Below are positions 34,356 to 45,512 of a DNA stretch of 64,000 bases, piece by piece (the stretch's first letter is position 1; each line of letters starts with the position of its first letter). The notes under the pieces are model-generated. The model ran no database searches and had not been told where the DNA came from. It worked only from the letters and a program-made list of their open reading frames with translations. This stretch comes from Vibrio sp. JC009 (lineage in GTDB: Bacteria > Pseudomonadota > Gammaproteobacteria > Enterobacterales > Vibrionaceae). The stretch spans positions 3,224,001 through 3,288,000 of the forward strand of contig NZ_CP092106.1 of assembly GCF_029016485.1 (NCBI RefSeq), given 5' to 3'. The position numbers and the translations under genes are program-made.

Positions 34356-34616
34356 ATGAAAAAGTCAAACATTGCTATTACCGCTGCTGTTTCAAGCCTT
34401 CTGGCACTTGGTGCAACTACACTAACCGCCACGCATGCTGTCGCGGGAGAGAAAGAAAAATGCTACGGCGTCGCTAAAGCCGGAAAAAACGACTGCGCAA
34501 CAAAAAGCAGTTCCTGTGCCGGCACTTCAAAAGAAGATTTTCAGAAAGATGCCTTTATAGTCATTCCTAAAGGTCTGTGTGATCGCCTGGCTGGCGGAAG
34601 CAAAACTTCCAGCTAA
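34356..34616 (+). CDS. bufA: Bufferin-type RiPP precursor (DUF2282)
   Basis: An 86-aa precursor with a Sec signal peptide (MKKSN, hydrophobic ITAAVSSLLALGATTL, cleavage after residue 30 in HAVAG). The mature part has four cysteines, C36 (EKCYGVAKAGKNDC), C47, C54 (SSSCAG) and C75 (PKGLCDRL), the pattern of DUF2282/BufA1 proteins. In characterised bufferins the central cysteines are oxidised to thiooxazole-type heterocycles by an MNIO enzyme and the exported peptide binds copper. Three modification genes follow at once. The ribosome binding site is a weak GAGGAA before the ATG. Confidence 0.9.
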   Translation: MKKSNIAITAAVSSLLALGATTLTATHAVAGEKEKCYGVAKAGKNDCATKSSSCAGTSKEDFQKDAFIVIPKGLCDRLAGGSKTSS

Positions 34617-34692
34617 GTTAGCTTAAAGAGCAGTTGGATCATGGGTGTCCAATTGCTCTCTCACCTAACCCAACTCAAGGAACGAACTGCTG

Positions 34693-35544
34693 ATGACAAC
34701 ATTACATAAAAACGTAGGGGTTGGCCTTAGAACCCCTCATATCCCCCACTTTTTAAACGAGCCAAAACATCTGGAGTGGTTGGAAATTCATAGCGAAAAC
34801 TACTTTCAGCCGCGCTCAGTACTGCGGGAGCAACTCCGGGTAATTCGAAGCAATTACGATATTAGTTGCCATGGTATCGGCCTTTCCCTTGGATCTGTTT
34901 CAAAAGTAAACCTCCAGCACCTAAAACAGCTCAAAGCCCTGATAGATGAAATTCAGCCTGTGCTGGTTTCAGACCATCTAAGCTGGAGCGAACAAGGCGG
35001 GCATTATTTTAACGACCTGCTGCCATTACCCTATACCGAAGAGGCTCTGGATGTCTTTTGCCGCAATGTCATTCAGGTACAGGAGTTTCTGAAACGCCCT
35101 ATCCTGATTGAAAACCCTTCCAGTTATCTCAGGTTTAACCATTCAACAATGCCTGAGTGGGAGTTTTTAAACCAGGTCCGGAAAAGAACCGAATGCCGCC
35201 TTCTGCTGGACTTTAACAATATTTATGTATCGGCCTTCAATCATGGTTTCAGTTGCCAGGAATATCTGCGGAATATCGATGCCTCCAGCGTTGATGAAAT
35301 ACACCTGGCCGGGTTCACTGTTAAACAGTTCCCGGAAGGAGAAATATGGATTGATACTCATAGCCGGCCGGTCAGTGATTCTGTGTGGACACTTTTCGCC
35401 AACTGGTTAGCGGAAAATGGTCCCAGAAGAGCACTTATAGAGTGGGATTTGGATATTCCTGTGCCGAGTGTATTGCTAAATGAAGCATTGAAGGCGAGCG
35501 AAATTCTTAGAAAACCTGAGTCTGATTACCGGGGTGCTGCATGA
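34693..35544 (+). CDS. bufB: MNIO (DUF692) modification enzyme BufB
   Basis: Multinuclear non-heme iron oxidative enzyme of 283 aa, TIM-barrel fold, predicted to modify cysteines of BufA. The metal-binding motifs are present in order: HSENYF (about 31), SCHGIGLSLGS, VSDHLSW, IENPSSY, LLDFNNIYVS, DEIHLAGF and IDTHSRPV, ending with IEWDLDIP. The residue after HLAG, often His in the family as I recall it, is Phe here. The start has an AAGGAAC ribosome binding site. It overlaps bufC by 4 bp (ATGA), so the two are coupled. Confidence 0.92.
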   Translation: MTTLHKNVGVGLRTPHIPHFLNEPKHLEWLEIHSENYFQPRSVLREQLRVIRSNYDISCHGIGLSLGSVSKVNLQHLKQLKALIDEIQPVLVSDHLSWSEQGGHYFNDLLPLPYTEEALDVFCRNVIQVQEFLKRPILIENPSSYLRFNHSTMPEWEFLNQVRKRTECRLLLDFNNIYVSAFNHGFSCQEYLRNIDASSVDEIHLAGFTVKQFPEGEIWIDTHSRPVSDSVWTLFANWLAENGPRRALIEWDLDIPVPSVLLNEALKASEILRKPESDYRGAA

Positions 35545-36311
35545 CCATTTCCCTTGCTCAAATACAGAAAAATTTTGCGCAGGCACTTTTCTACCAGACA
35601 GGTGCTGAAGGGTGCGAAATAGTATCAGATCATTTTTCAGCAGACCGTAGGATTCAGATTTACCGCAACAACTTTGTAGTCAGCTTAAGTGAAATTCTTG
35701 AGTTAACCTATCCCCTGGTTAAAGCTCTGGTTGGTGACCAATGCTTCGCTGGCCTTGCCCGTTCACATGTGCTCTCTAACCCGCTCAGCCAGGGCAGCGT
35801 ATCCAATTACGGTGATAGGTTTGAAAAAACAATTGTTGCTGCCAGAAACGTTATCAACACCGTGCCTTACTTAGCCGATATTGCGCGCCTGGAGCATGCT
35901 ATTGATTTCAGTAACCGAATAGCCTCGGATGATTCCTGCTCGAATGAGGTTTTCCCGCTTGAGCAATTAAGCCAGCTTGACGAAAACCAGCAGGGAGATA
36001 TAAGGCTGATATTGCACCCAAGCGTCATACTGCTTTGTTCTGAGTTCGCCATCTTTTCAATACGTGAAGGTATTGTCGGTAACCGGTTTGACGGCATAGA
36101 CATATATTCAGAGGAACAAGGTTTTGTCTGTCATCCTCAGACCGGACAATTATTCGTTCAAACGTTAACAGAGGCTGAGTTTACTCTTTTGTCCTGTATT
36201 GAACAGCAAGGTTCCTTGAACTCAATTCCCGAGCGCTTACTCGGCCAGTTGCCAAATCTTTTGCAGTACCCGCTGATCGCCGGCTTCACTATAAATCAGA
36301 TTGAGGGTTAG
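35541..36311 (+). CDS. bufC: DUF2063 partner protein BufC
   Basis: A 256-aa protein with the N-terminal DUF2063 domain (about 1-100: MTISLAQIQKNFAQALFY, DRRIQIYRNNFVVSLSEILELTYPLVKALVG), the typical MNIO partner that recognises the precursor leader. The C-terminal half (about 110-256) resembles a winged-helix/RRE-like segment seen in other BufC proteins, a low-confidence assignment. Starts within the bufB stop codon. Confidence 0.87.
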   Translation: MTISLAQIQKNFAQALFYQTGAEGCEIVSDHFSADRRIQIYRNNFVVSLSEILELTYPLVKALVGDQCFAGLARSHVLSNPLSQGSVSNYGDRFEKTIVAARNVINTVPYLADIARLEHAIDFSNRIASDDSCSNEVFPLEQLSQLDENQQGDIRLILHPSVILLCSEFAIFSIREGIVGNRFDGIDIYSEEQGFVCHPQTGQLFVQTLTEAEFTLLSCIEQQGSLNSIPERLLGQLPNLLQYPLIAGFTINQIEG

Positions 36312-36315
36312 TTTT

Positions 36316-36768
36316 ATGTCTCAAACACTGAAAAATGCTATCGAGCAATACGAGTCCGCAGTAATCAGAATTCAAAATGCCATATTACCTGCCCTGCTGC
36401 TTTTCCTCAGACTATGGGTTGCATGGGTATTTTTTCAATCTGGCTTAAATAAATTGTCAGCCTGGGATAGTACCTTGTATCTGTTTCAACTTGAATATCA
36501 GGTGCCGCTGCTGCACTGGGAACTTGCCGCTTATCTGGCAACAGCAACCGAACTAGCGCTGCCAGTATTTCTTGCTCTGGGTTTGTTAACCCGGCTTACA
36601 ACAGTTGTTTTATTTCTGTTTAATATTGTTGCTGTCATTTCATATCCTGTTTTGTGGGAACAGGGATTTTATGATCATCAACTATGGGGGTTAATGCTGG
36701 CAATTAGCATTATTTGGGGCGCAGGTTCCCTTTCCTTGGATCAACTAATCAGGAAAAAATTTAAATAA
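36316..36768 (+). CDS. DoxX-family membrane protein of the bufferin cluster
   Basis: A 150-aa membrane protein with four hydrophobic segments, DoxX/DoxD type (LLFLRLWVAWVFFQSGLNKLSAWDST near the N-terminus, ATELALPVFLALGLLTR in the middle). DoxX genes commonly close bufABC operons; a redox or transport role in the membrane is suspected. The start ATG at 36316 has a GAGGG ribosome binding site and lies 4 bp after bufC. A terminator follows. Confidence 0.85.
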   Translation: MSQTLKNAIEQYESAVIRIQNAILPALLLFLRLWVAWVFFQSGLNKLSAWDSTLYLFQLEYQVPLLHWELAAYLATATELALPVFLALGLLTRLTTVVLFLFNIVAVISYPVLWEQGFYDHQLWGLMLAISIIWGAGSLSLDQLIRKKFK

Positions 36769-36792
36769 ACCAATATTAGAAATTAATATAGA

Positions 36793-36824
36793 AAAACATC
36801 CCGCATTATGAGCGGGATGTTTTA
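36793..36824. terminator. Bidirectional terminator between doxX and the 94-aa gene
   Basis: Stem AAAACATCCCGC/GCGGGATGTTTT with a 7-nt loop and A/T-runs on both sides, between two convergent genes. Confidence 0.9.
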
Positions 36825-37106
36825 TTTATTAGCCAGATATTTCTGCAACTCTTCGACAGAAATTCCGTCTTTTGCCAGTTCCTGAGCCAGACTCTGAACT
36901 TGCTCACCTTTACGTGATTCAATTACTTGCTGGAACTGATAAACAATATCTCTCAGCATATGCAGAGGAACTTGCTTAGCTGCACTGCGAATACGCTCTT
37001 CACTCTGATTGCCCAGTTCCGCAAGAAGTTTGCCAAACATTACTTTTTCCGGAGAGTCTTCCAGTTGCTCGAGTACGCGAGCCATTTCATAAGTAGTCAG
37101 TGACAT
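36822..37106 (-). CDS. Small helical protein of unknown function
   Basis: A 94-aa, strongly helical, charged protein not recognised as a named family. The C-terminal half (VIESRKGEQVQSLAQELAKDGISVEELQKYLANK) resembles the coiled-coil plus DGI-x-x-EEL segment of H-NS oligomerisation domains, but there is no H-NS DNA-binding motif. The frame continues 21 codons upstream with a hydrophobic stretch; the internal ATG at 37106 is preferred because the upstream part looks non-coding. Convergent with the bufferin operon. Confidence 0.65.
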   Translation of the reverse strand: MSLTTYEMARVLEQLEDSPEKVMFGKLLAELGNQSEERIRSAAKQVPLHMLRDIVYQFQQVIESRKGEQVQSLAQELAKDGISVEELQKYLANK

Positions 37107-37262
37107 TATAAAACTTATTCCAAGATTCAATAATAAGTACGCCAAGTAACCCCAAGATAAGGGGGGCATCTTGAGGGTATTCGGAAATAATAAGAAGCCT
37201 AAATATACACCTGATCTTGTAATTGGAAAACATAATAATAGTTTTATTTTCTGCTATTTTAT

Positions 37263-38447
37263 TTAACTCTCATTATATACCTGATGCCATTGCCTTCCTT
37301 TATTACTAAGTAAAATTAGCAGTGCAGGCAGCACAATAATCATATGCATAGCGATATGTATTCTTGGCTCCAATTCCAGTCTCTGTGTTAAACCCACAAG
37401 TAATCCAGAACCGCTCATCTGAAACAGACCAAGAAGCGCTGCTGCTGTTCCTGCTTTATCAGCAAAAGGAGCAAGCGCTTTACCTGCTGCTGCACCAAGC
37501 ACAAGTGAAAAACCAATTGATGACAGGAAAATCGGTAGCATAAATGCCAATGGTGATTTTTCTTCACTCATAAGTAGCATAAGTACCGCACCAACAGCGA
37601 AGGTGACAATTCCAAACTGCAGACAGAAAAATGTCCCCTTCCGGGCCATCATTTTAGGGGCAGAAAATGCAGCAATGATATTTAACGAGGCATTGATACC
37701 AAACCAAAAGGTAAATTGATTCATGCTCAGCCCCATTTCGCTCATTAGCACCATTGGTGCCGCGCTTACATAAGCCAGGATAATCGCCATGGACAACATA
37801 CAAAGAAGCGCATGGAAGAGGAATGTTCCTGAAGACAGTACACTCAGATATCTCGAAGGTTTGAAAACAGCACCGCTGGCTCTCTTTGGGTTTGTTTCTC
37901 GCATCAGGGGCAATACCATACCTAAGACGACAACAGCAAACAGTGCCATTAGGGTAAAGTTACTGCGCCAGCCAAACGCTTGTGTGAGATAACTGCCCAG
38001 AACCGGTGCAAGAGCAGGAATAAAGCAGATAGCACCATTCAGGTAGCTGATCATCTTACCACTGTTATTTTCTCCGTAGAGATCTCTTACAGTAGCGAAT
38101 GCAGCTACAGATGTTGCACAGGCACCCACCCCCTGCAGCAATCTGGATGCGAGCATCCACTCAATATTCGCTGCTACACTGGCCAGGTAAGCCGCGACTC
38201 CATAAATCACTATTCCCGACACCGCGATGCTTTTACGACCATACTTATCCGCAAGAGGTCCCGCAAATAACTGCCCTACTCCCATAGCAAACAGAAACCA
38301 GCTGATCGTATCCTGTGCCTGTGTATGTTTCACGTGAAACACTTCTGCGATTTCAGGTAAAGCCGGAAGATAAATATCGATCGCTAAAGGGCTAAATAGC
38401 ACCAGAAGAACTAGCATTGTCAGCTGCATTTTACTTGGGTTAATCAT
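37263..38447 (-). CDS. Bcr/CflA-family multidrug exporter (MFS)
   Basis: A 394-aa major facilitator with about 12 membrane segments. Family motifs: LVLFSPLAIDIYLPALPEIA at the N-terminus, GQLFAGPLADKYGRKS between TM2 and TM3, and RLLQGVGACATSVAAFATVRDLYG. Bcr/CflA members export drugs, sulfonamides or dipeptides; the substrate is unknown. The codons for VFHVKH near residue 36-41 form a perfect parS palindrome (38326-38341). Divergent from a broken LysR gene that may once have controlled it. Confidence 0.88.
   Translation of the reverse strand: MINPSKMQLTMLVLLVLFSPLAIDIYLPALPEIAEVFHVKHTQAQDTISWFLFAMGVGQLFAGPLADKYGRKSIAVSGIVIYGVAAYLASVAANIEWMLASRLLQGVGACATSVAAFATVRDLYGENNSGKMISYLNGAICFIPALAPVLGSYLTQAFGWRSNFTLMALFAVVVLGMVLPLMRETNPKRASGAVFKPSRYLSVLSSGTFLFHALLCMLSMAIILAYVSAAPMVLMSEMGLSMNQFTFWFGINASLNIIAAFSAPKMMARKGTFFCLQFGIVTFAVGAVLMLLMSEEKSPLAFMLPIFLSSIGFSLVLGAAAGKALAPFADKAGTAAALLGLFQMSGSGLLVGLTQRLELEPRIHIAMHMIIVLPALLILLSNKGRQWHQVYNES
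38326..38341. other. parS centromere-like site 1 (inside the exporter gene)
   Basis: Perfect 16-bp palindrome TGTTTCACGTGAAACA, the consensus ParB binding site of bacterial chromosomes and of Vibrio chromosome 1. It lies within the coding sequence and is read in frame as part of VFHVKH. A second site lies 2.46 kb away. Confidence 0.93.
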
Positions 38448-38557
38448 AATCTAATTCGTTACAGTCCATCATTTATATTCGCGTCAATTCTACATGGTTA
38501 GTGATATGAACAGAAATCACTTATACTCATTTCAGATATTCCAATAGAGAATTTTCA

Positions 38558-38825
38558 ATGAAGCTGGATAAGTTAGCCCGTTTAGACATAAACCTCCTGG
38601 TGGTTCTGAAAGTAGTTAGCGAAGAGTTGAGCGTTACACGTGCTGCCTCAAGACTCTCTCTAAGCCAGTCAGCGGTAAGCAAATCGCTGGCTAAATTAAG
38701 AGAGCAATTTAATGACCCTCTTTTTATCCGGACAGCACATGGGCTTAAAGCCAACCAGCAAAACAGACCCCGGTTTGCAATGGTTAATAAACATTATCCG
38801 TGAAGGTACCCGTCAACTAAGATAA
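38558..38825 (+). pseudogene. LysR-type regulator with a large internal deletion
   Basis: The first 65 residues are a normal LysR winged-helix domain (RLDINLLVVLKVVSEELSVTRAASRLSLSQSAVSKSLAKLR, then FNDPLFIRTAHGLK). The frame then runs into 16 unrelated codons and a stop at 38803. A different frame nearby encodes LQWLINIIREGTRQLR before a stop at 38823-38825, which resembles a LysR C-terminus. About 220 codons between them, including the effector-binding domain, appear deleted. It is divergent from the Bcr/CflA exporter, the usual place of its regulator. Confidence 0.8.
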
Positions 38826-38930
38826 TCAAAGATTTGATTATTCAACCAGAAAGCTATAGCTTTTACAGCATCGGCTACCTCTTACAAAGACGCTTCTCTC
38901 AGGTAGCCACTTTATCGACAGGACATCAAG

Positions 38931-40718
38931 ATGACTCAATCAATATCCAGCCGCGTAGACGCAATAAGAGCGTGGCTTAAAGAACAAAACTTCGACGCAA
39001 TTATCATCCCCCATGAAGATGAGTTTCTCGGCGAATATTTACCTGCCCATAACGAAAGGCTGCAATGGGCCACTGGCTTCACCGGCTCTGCGGGTGCGGC
39101 TGTAATCGCTCAGGACAAAGCAGCAATTTTTGTAGATGGCCGTTATACGGTTCAGGTAACTAAGCAAGCTCCTTCTGAGATTTTTGATTACTGCCACCTT
39201 ATCCAGCAGCCTGTATCTGAGTGGCTGAAAGAGAATCTTGATAAGCAATCTGTGGTTGCTTTAGATTCTAAACTGCACTCCAAGCGCTGGTTTGACTCTC
39301 TGATTGCGACATTGGAAGGGAAATTGTCTGTCACAGAAATAGAGTCAAACCCAATTGATCAACTTTGGACTGACAGACCGGAAGCTGAGCTATCAGAAAT
39401 TATGCTGATGGAAAGCAACTATGTTGGCCGCAATAGCGAAAACAAAAGAGAAGAAATCTCAGGTTTGTTGACAGCACAAAACGTTGATGCCGCGATCTTG
39501 ACTCAACTTGATTCCATCTGCTGGTTGCTAAACATTCGTGGTCTGGATGTATCACGCCTTCCAGTTATACTGGCCAGTGCCATAATCTATTCAGACTCTA
39601 GTATGACTCTCTTCCTGGACCCTACCCGTCTGCCGGCAGAGTTCCAGAATCATGTTGGAGCAGGGATTAATGTTAAACATCCTGATAGTTTGATTTCTGA
39701 AATTCAATCCCTATCAGGTAAAACAGTGCTTATAGATCCAAACAACAGCAATGCATGGTTCTCCCGTCAATTAGAAAACGCAGATGCACTGATAATCCAT
39801 TCTGATGATCCTTGTTTGTTGCCGAAGGCACAAAAAAATGCAACTGAAGCTAAGGGAATGAAAGCAAGCCATATTCGCGATGGCGTGGCAATGGCTAAGT
39901 TTCTAAGTTGGTTAGATTCTGAGGTCAGCTCGAACAAGCTGCATGATGAAGCTGAGTTGGCTGAAAAGCTTGAATCCTTCCGCCGGGAAGACCCAAGCCT
40001 GGTGGATTTAAGTTTTGACACCATTTCAGCAGCTAGTGTTAACGCCGCAATGTGTCACTACAACCATATCAATCAACCCTCACCTACTCAGCTATCGATG
40101 GGCAGCATGTATCTTGTTGATTCCGGTGGCCAGTATCCGGACGGTACTACAGACATTACCCGAACCATCGCTATAGGCACACCAACTCAGGAAATGAAGA
40201 ATCAGTTTACCCTGGTTCTTAAGGGTCATATCAGCCTTGCAAATGCTAAGTTCCCGACCGGCACAACAGGACATCAGTTAGACGTTTTAGCACGACAGCA
40301 TCTATGGGCTAATGGCTTTGACTTTGACCATGGCACAGGCCATGGTGTCGGACACTTCCTGAATGTGCATGAAGGTCCTCAGCGCATAGCTAAAGTAGCT
40401 AATTCTGTTGCTCTTCTTCCTGGAATGGTTTTGTCTAATGAACCTGGTTACTACAGAGAGGAAGAGTTCGGTATTCGAATTGAAAACCTTGAGATTGTAG
40501 TCGAAGTAGAAACTCACGGCGATTTCAATGTTCTAGGTTTTGAGTCCCTTACTCGCTGCCCGATAGATAAACGCTGTATCGAAGTTAGCTTGCTTACCCC
40601 TCTCGAAATAAACTGGCTTGACGAGTATCATCAGAAAGTGTGGAATGATCTAAGTGCATTAGTTGAAAGCGATGTATATAACTGGCTTAAACAAGCTACA
40701 TCACCTATTGCGCGCTAA
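38931..40718 (+). CDS. Xaa-Pro aminopeptidase (M24B family)
   Basis: A 595-aa metallopeptidase releasing N-terminal residues before proline. This long form has two N-terminal creatinase-like domains (residues 1-310) and a pita-bread catalytic domain. Metal ligands are visible in VDSGGQYPDGTTDITRT (two Asp), HGTGHGVGHFLNVHEG (His), NEPGYYREEEFGIRIEN (two Glu). No signal peptide, so it is cytosolic. It stands alone and ends at a terminator. Confidence 0.93.
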   Translation: MTQSISSRVDAIRAWLKEQNFDAIIIPHEDEFLGEYLPAHNERLQWATGFTGSAGAAVIAQDKAAIFVDGRYTVQVTKQAPSEIFDYCHLIQQPVSEWLKENLDKQSVVALDSKLHSKRWFDSLIATLEGKLSVTEIESNPIDQLWTDRPEAELSEIMLMESNYVGRNSENKREEISGLLTAQNVDAAILTQLDSICWLLNIRGLDVSRLPVILASAIIYSDSSMTLFLDPTRLPAEFQNHVGAGINVKHPDSLISEIQSLSGKTVLIDPNNSNAWFSRQLENADALIIHSDDPCLLPKAQKNATEAKGMKASHIRDGVAMAKFLSWLDSEVSSNKLHDEAELAEKLESFRREDPSLVDLSFDTISAASVNAAMCHYNHINQPSPTQLSMGSMYLVDSGGQYPDGTTDITRTIAIGTPTQEMKNQFTLVLKGHISLANAKFPTGTTGHQLDVLARQHLWANGFDFDHGTGHGVGHFLNVHEGPQRIAKVANSVALLPGMVLSNEPGYYREEEFGIRIENLEIVVEVETHGDFNVLGFESLTRCPIDKRCIEVSLLTPLEINWLDEYHQKVWNDLSALVESDVYNWLKQATSPIAR

Positions 40719-40754
40719 ACGAATAACAGCAACCTTTGCTAAAGTTTATTGAAT

Positions 40755-40783
40755 AAGCCCTCTTAGCTAAGAGAGGGCTTTTA
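40755..40783 (+). terminator. Terminator after the aminopeptidase gene
   Basis: Stem AAGCCCTCT/AGAGGGCTT with an 11-nt loop, followed by TTTT, 37 bp past the stop codon and directly before parS site 2. Confidence 0.85.
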
Positions 40784-40799
40784 TGTTTCACGTGAAACG
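40784..40799. other. parS centromere-like site 2
   Basis: TGTTTCACGTGAAACG, 15 of 16 matches to the parS consensus with the 14-bp core palindrome intact. It is intergenic, between a terminator and crcB. Confidence 0.88.
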
Positions 40800-40869
40800 C
40801 AGATTAGCTTTTCAGCCCCCTATAGCAATCTAACTACACTTCTCATTTCTTTTACTAAAGCCTATTTTC

Positions 40870-41253
40870 TTAGCTTTTTATTAGCAACTGAAACCCCACC
40901 CAGGCAGCTGTAATGCTAAGCAGTACGTTAAGCAATACATTAACACCCATCTTAAAAAAGGCCCCCTGCTGCATCAGGAGCACGTTATCCATCGAGAAGG
41001 TAGAAAAGGTTGTCAGTGCACCAAGAAAGCCCAGGCCGATAATCTGGCGCCATGGAGCCACCGCAAGCATCTCATTCTCAAAAGCCGCAATCAGAAGCCC
41101 CATAATAAAAGAACCCACAACATTAACTGTAAGCGTACCATAGGGAAAACCTCGTCCCAGAAAAACCACACACAACTCAGAGATCAAATACCGGGAACAT
41201 GCACCAAATGCTCCCCCCACCGCGATAAACGCCAAAACTGAAAACTGGTTCAT
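40870..41253 (-). CDS. crcB: Fluoride exporter CrcB/Fluc
   Basis: A 127-aa four-helix membrane protein forming dual-topology dimeric fluoride channels. Diagnostic segments are GGAFGACSRYLISE (N-terminus), YGTLTVNVVGSFIMG and the TTFSTFSMDN motif. The upstream leader (41254-41330) shows no recognisable fluoride riboswitch. Confidence 0.94.
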   Translation of the reverse strand: MNQFSVLAFIAVGGAFGACSRYLISELCVVFLGRGFPYGTLTVNVVGSFIMGLLIAAFENEMLAVAPWRQIIGLGFLGALTTFSTFSMDNVLLMQQGAFFKMGVNVLLNVLLSITAAWVGFQLLIKS

Positions 41254-41448
41254 ACAACCTACTCACATCGATAAACTGGCTGTGATTGTAGCTATATGCC
41301 GCTATTTTTCCAATAAAAAGTACGAGTGAATACACTGGATTAGGTTTTGGATTTTAAATGTTACGGGGGTCACTTTTACTAACTATGGGGCTGTGCAAAA
41401 TTTGATTCGACTGCAGGCCCTAAGATCGGTCGCAAGCTCCCTGCTGGT
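41254..41448. other. Intergenic region upstream of crcB
   Basis: Contains the crcB promoter region on the minus strand and no recognised gene. It leads into the GC-rich palindromic repeat at 41449. Confidence 0.4.
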
Positions 41449-41527
41449 GCCTGGGCCCTGGGAAAGTGGTATCTAGCACACCATCCCAGGGCCTATAGGA
41501 CGAAGTCCGTCCCCAGGGCCCAGGGCC
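41449..41527. repeat. GC-rich palindromic repeat, copy 3 (shorter)
   Basis: Left arm GCCTGGGCCCTGGG (41449-41462), right arm CCCAGGGCCCAGGGCC (41512-41527), with the inner hairpin TAGGACGAAGTCCG, as in the two copies within the rRNA operons. The middle section differs and is shorter. Confidence 0.8.
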
Positions 41528-41574
41528 GATTTTCAGAAAGCACAATATTTCCCTCTAAATTCAACACATACAAA

Positions 41575-41600
41575 AAACCTCAGCCTTTCGACTGAGGTTT
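41575..41600 (-). terminator. Terminator of rRNA operon 2 / tRNA-Asp
   Basis: Stem AAACCTCAG/CTGAGGTTT with an 8-nt loop; the minus-strand 3' side ends in a T-run. It lies 10 bp past tRNA-Asp. Confidence 0.87.
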
Positions 41601-41609
41601 CATATAAAG

Positions 41610-41686
41610 TGGCGGAGCGGACGGGACTCGAACCCGCGACCCCCGGCGTGACAGGCCGGTATTCTAACCAACTGAACTACCGCTCC
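41610..41686 (-). tRNA. tRNA-Asp (anticodon GUC)
   Basis: A 77-nt gene with encoded CCA. Acceptor GGAGCGG, anticodon loop CTGTCAC (GTC), T-loop GGTTCGAGTCC. It lies 86 bp after 5S on the same strand and is probably the last gene of rRNA operon 2. Confidence 0.97.
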
Positions 41687-41772
41687 ACTCATCAAGCTGT
41701 CAGTCCTAAGCTGTCAGCTATCAGTTTTTGCCTTTAGATTTTTCTGAAAAATCTGAAAACAAAAAGGTGTTC

Positions 41773-41892
41773 AAAGCCTGGCGATGTCCTACTCTCACAT
41801 GGGGAAACCCCACACTACCATCGGCGCTATTGCGTTTCACTTCTGAGTTCGGCATGGAATCAGGTGGGTCCACAATGCTATGGTCGCCAAGC
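41773..41892 (-). rRNA. 5S ribosomal RNA, operon 2
   Basis: About 120 nt, identical to the operon 1 copy except one base near 41859 (A in place of G on the plus strand). The sequence between tRNA-Asp and this gene (41687-41772) contains two short CTGTCAG-type repeats. Confidence 0.96.
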
Positions 41893-41907
41893 AAATTCTT
41901 TTTATAA

Positions 41908-42021
41908 GGCCCTGGGCCCTGGGTTTATAGGCCCTGGGACAAAGTACCTTATCAATTCGGAAAGCTGTCTTTTCTTTTCCCAGTGCCTGTAGGACGAAGT
42001 CCGTTCCCAGGGCCCAGGGCC
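41908..42021. repeat. GC-rich palindromic repeat, copy 2 (5S-23S spacer)
   Basis: Identical by eye to copy 1 at 12708-12821, with the same 16-bp perfect arms and in the same place between 5S and 23S. Gene conversion between the operons, or insertion before their duplication, would explain this. Confidence 0.8.
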
Positions 42022-42089
42022 AGATTCTCAATTCACATTCAAGTTTATTCGTTCTTGCTTTGAGTCCATCAAAACCCCTTGGGTGTTGT

Positions 42090-45087
<2,998 letters not shown>

Positions 45088-45393
45088 ATACAACCCCAAG
45101 AAGTTTCGAAGAAACGCTTAAGATTGTTTAATCAAACAACCAAAGTTTGTCTGCATTTTTATACATGTGCAGACACGATTTTGCCGGACTCAAATATGAA
45201 CAACATAAATGTCATTCCCAAGAACACTTGAATGTGTTGTTTTGGTACCTATTTCCTAAGAAATAGGATTTGAGAACTTTTACATTATCTATTCAATCAA
45301 AATAGATAATTGTCAGCTTTCCAAATTGTTAAAGAGCAAAGATTTTCTTTCGAAAACCATTTTTAAAGATTCTTAAGGAAAAACCCTTAAAGA
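45088..45393. other. 23S-tRNA-Ala part of the operon 2 rRNA spacer
   Basis: No protein gene. It holds the 23S processing region and a boxA-type motif (minus TGCTCTTTAACAA) near 45328-45341. Sequence is partly different from operon 1. Confidence 0.7.
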
Positions 45394-45469
45394 TGGTGGA
45401 GCTAAGCAGGATCGAACTGCTGACCTCCTGCGTGCAAGGCAGGCGCTCTCCCAGCTGAGCTATAGCCCC
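45394..45469 (-). tRNA. tRNA-Ala (anticodon UGC)
   Basis: A 76-nt gene with encoded CCA. Acceptor GGGGCTA, anticodon loop CTTGCAC (TGC), T-loop AGTTCGATCCT. Spacer order 16S-Ile-Ala-23S. Confidence 0.97.
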
Positions 45470-45512
45470 ATCAAAAGTGTCGATGCCATCCAATTCAACC
45501 GGGAAGAAAAAT

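Noticed and set aside
41254..41330. Fluoride riboswitch upstream of crcB
   Set aside because: No GGNGATGG-type core or matching pseudoknot in the leader.
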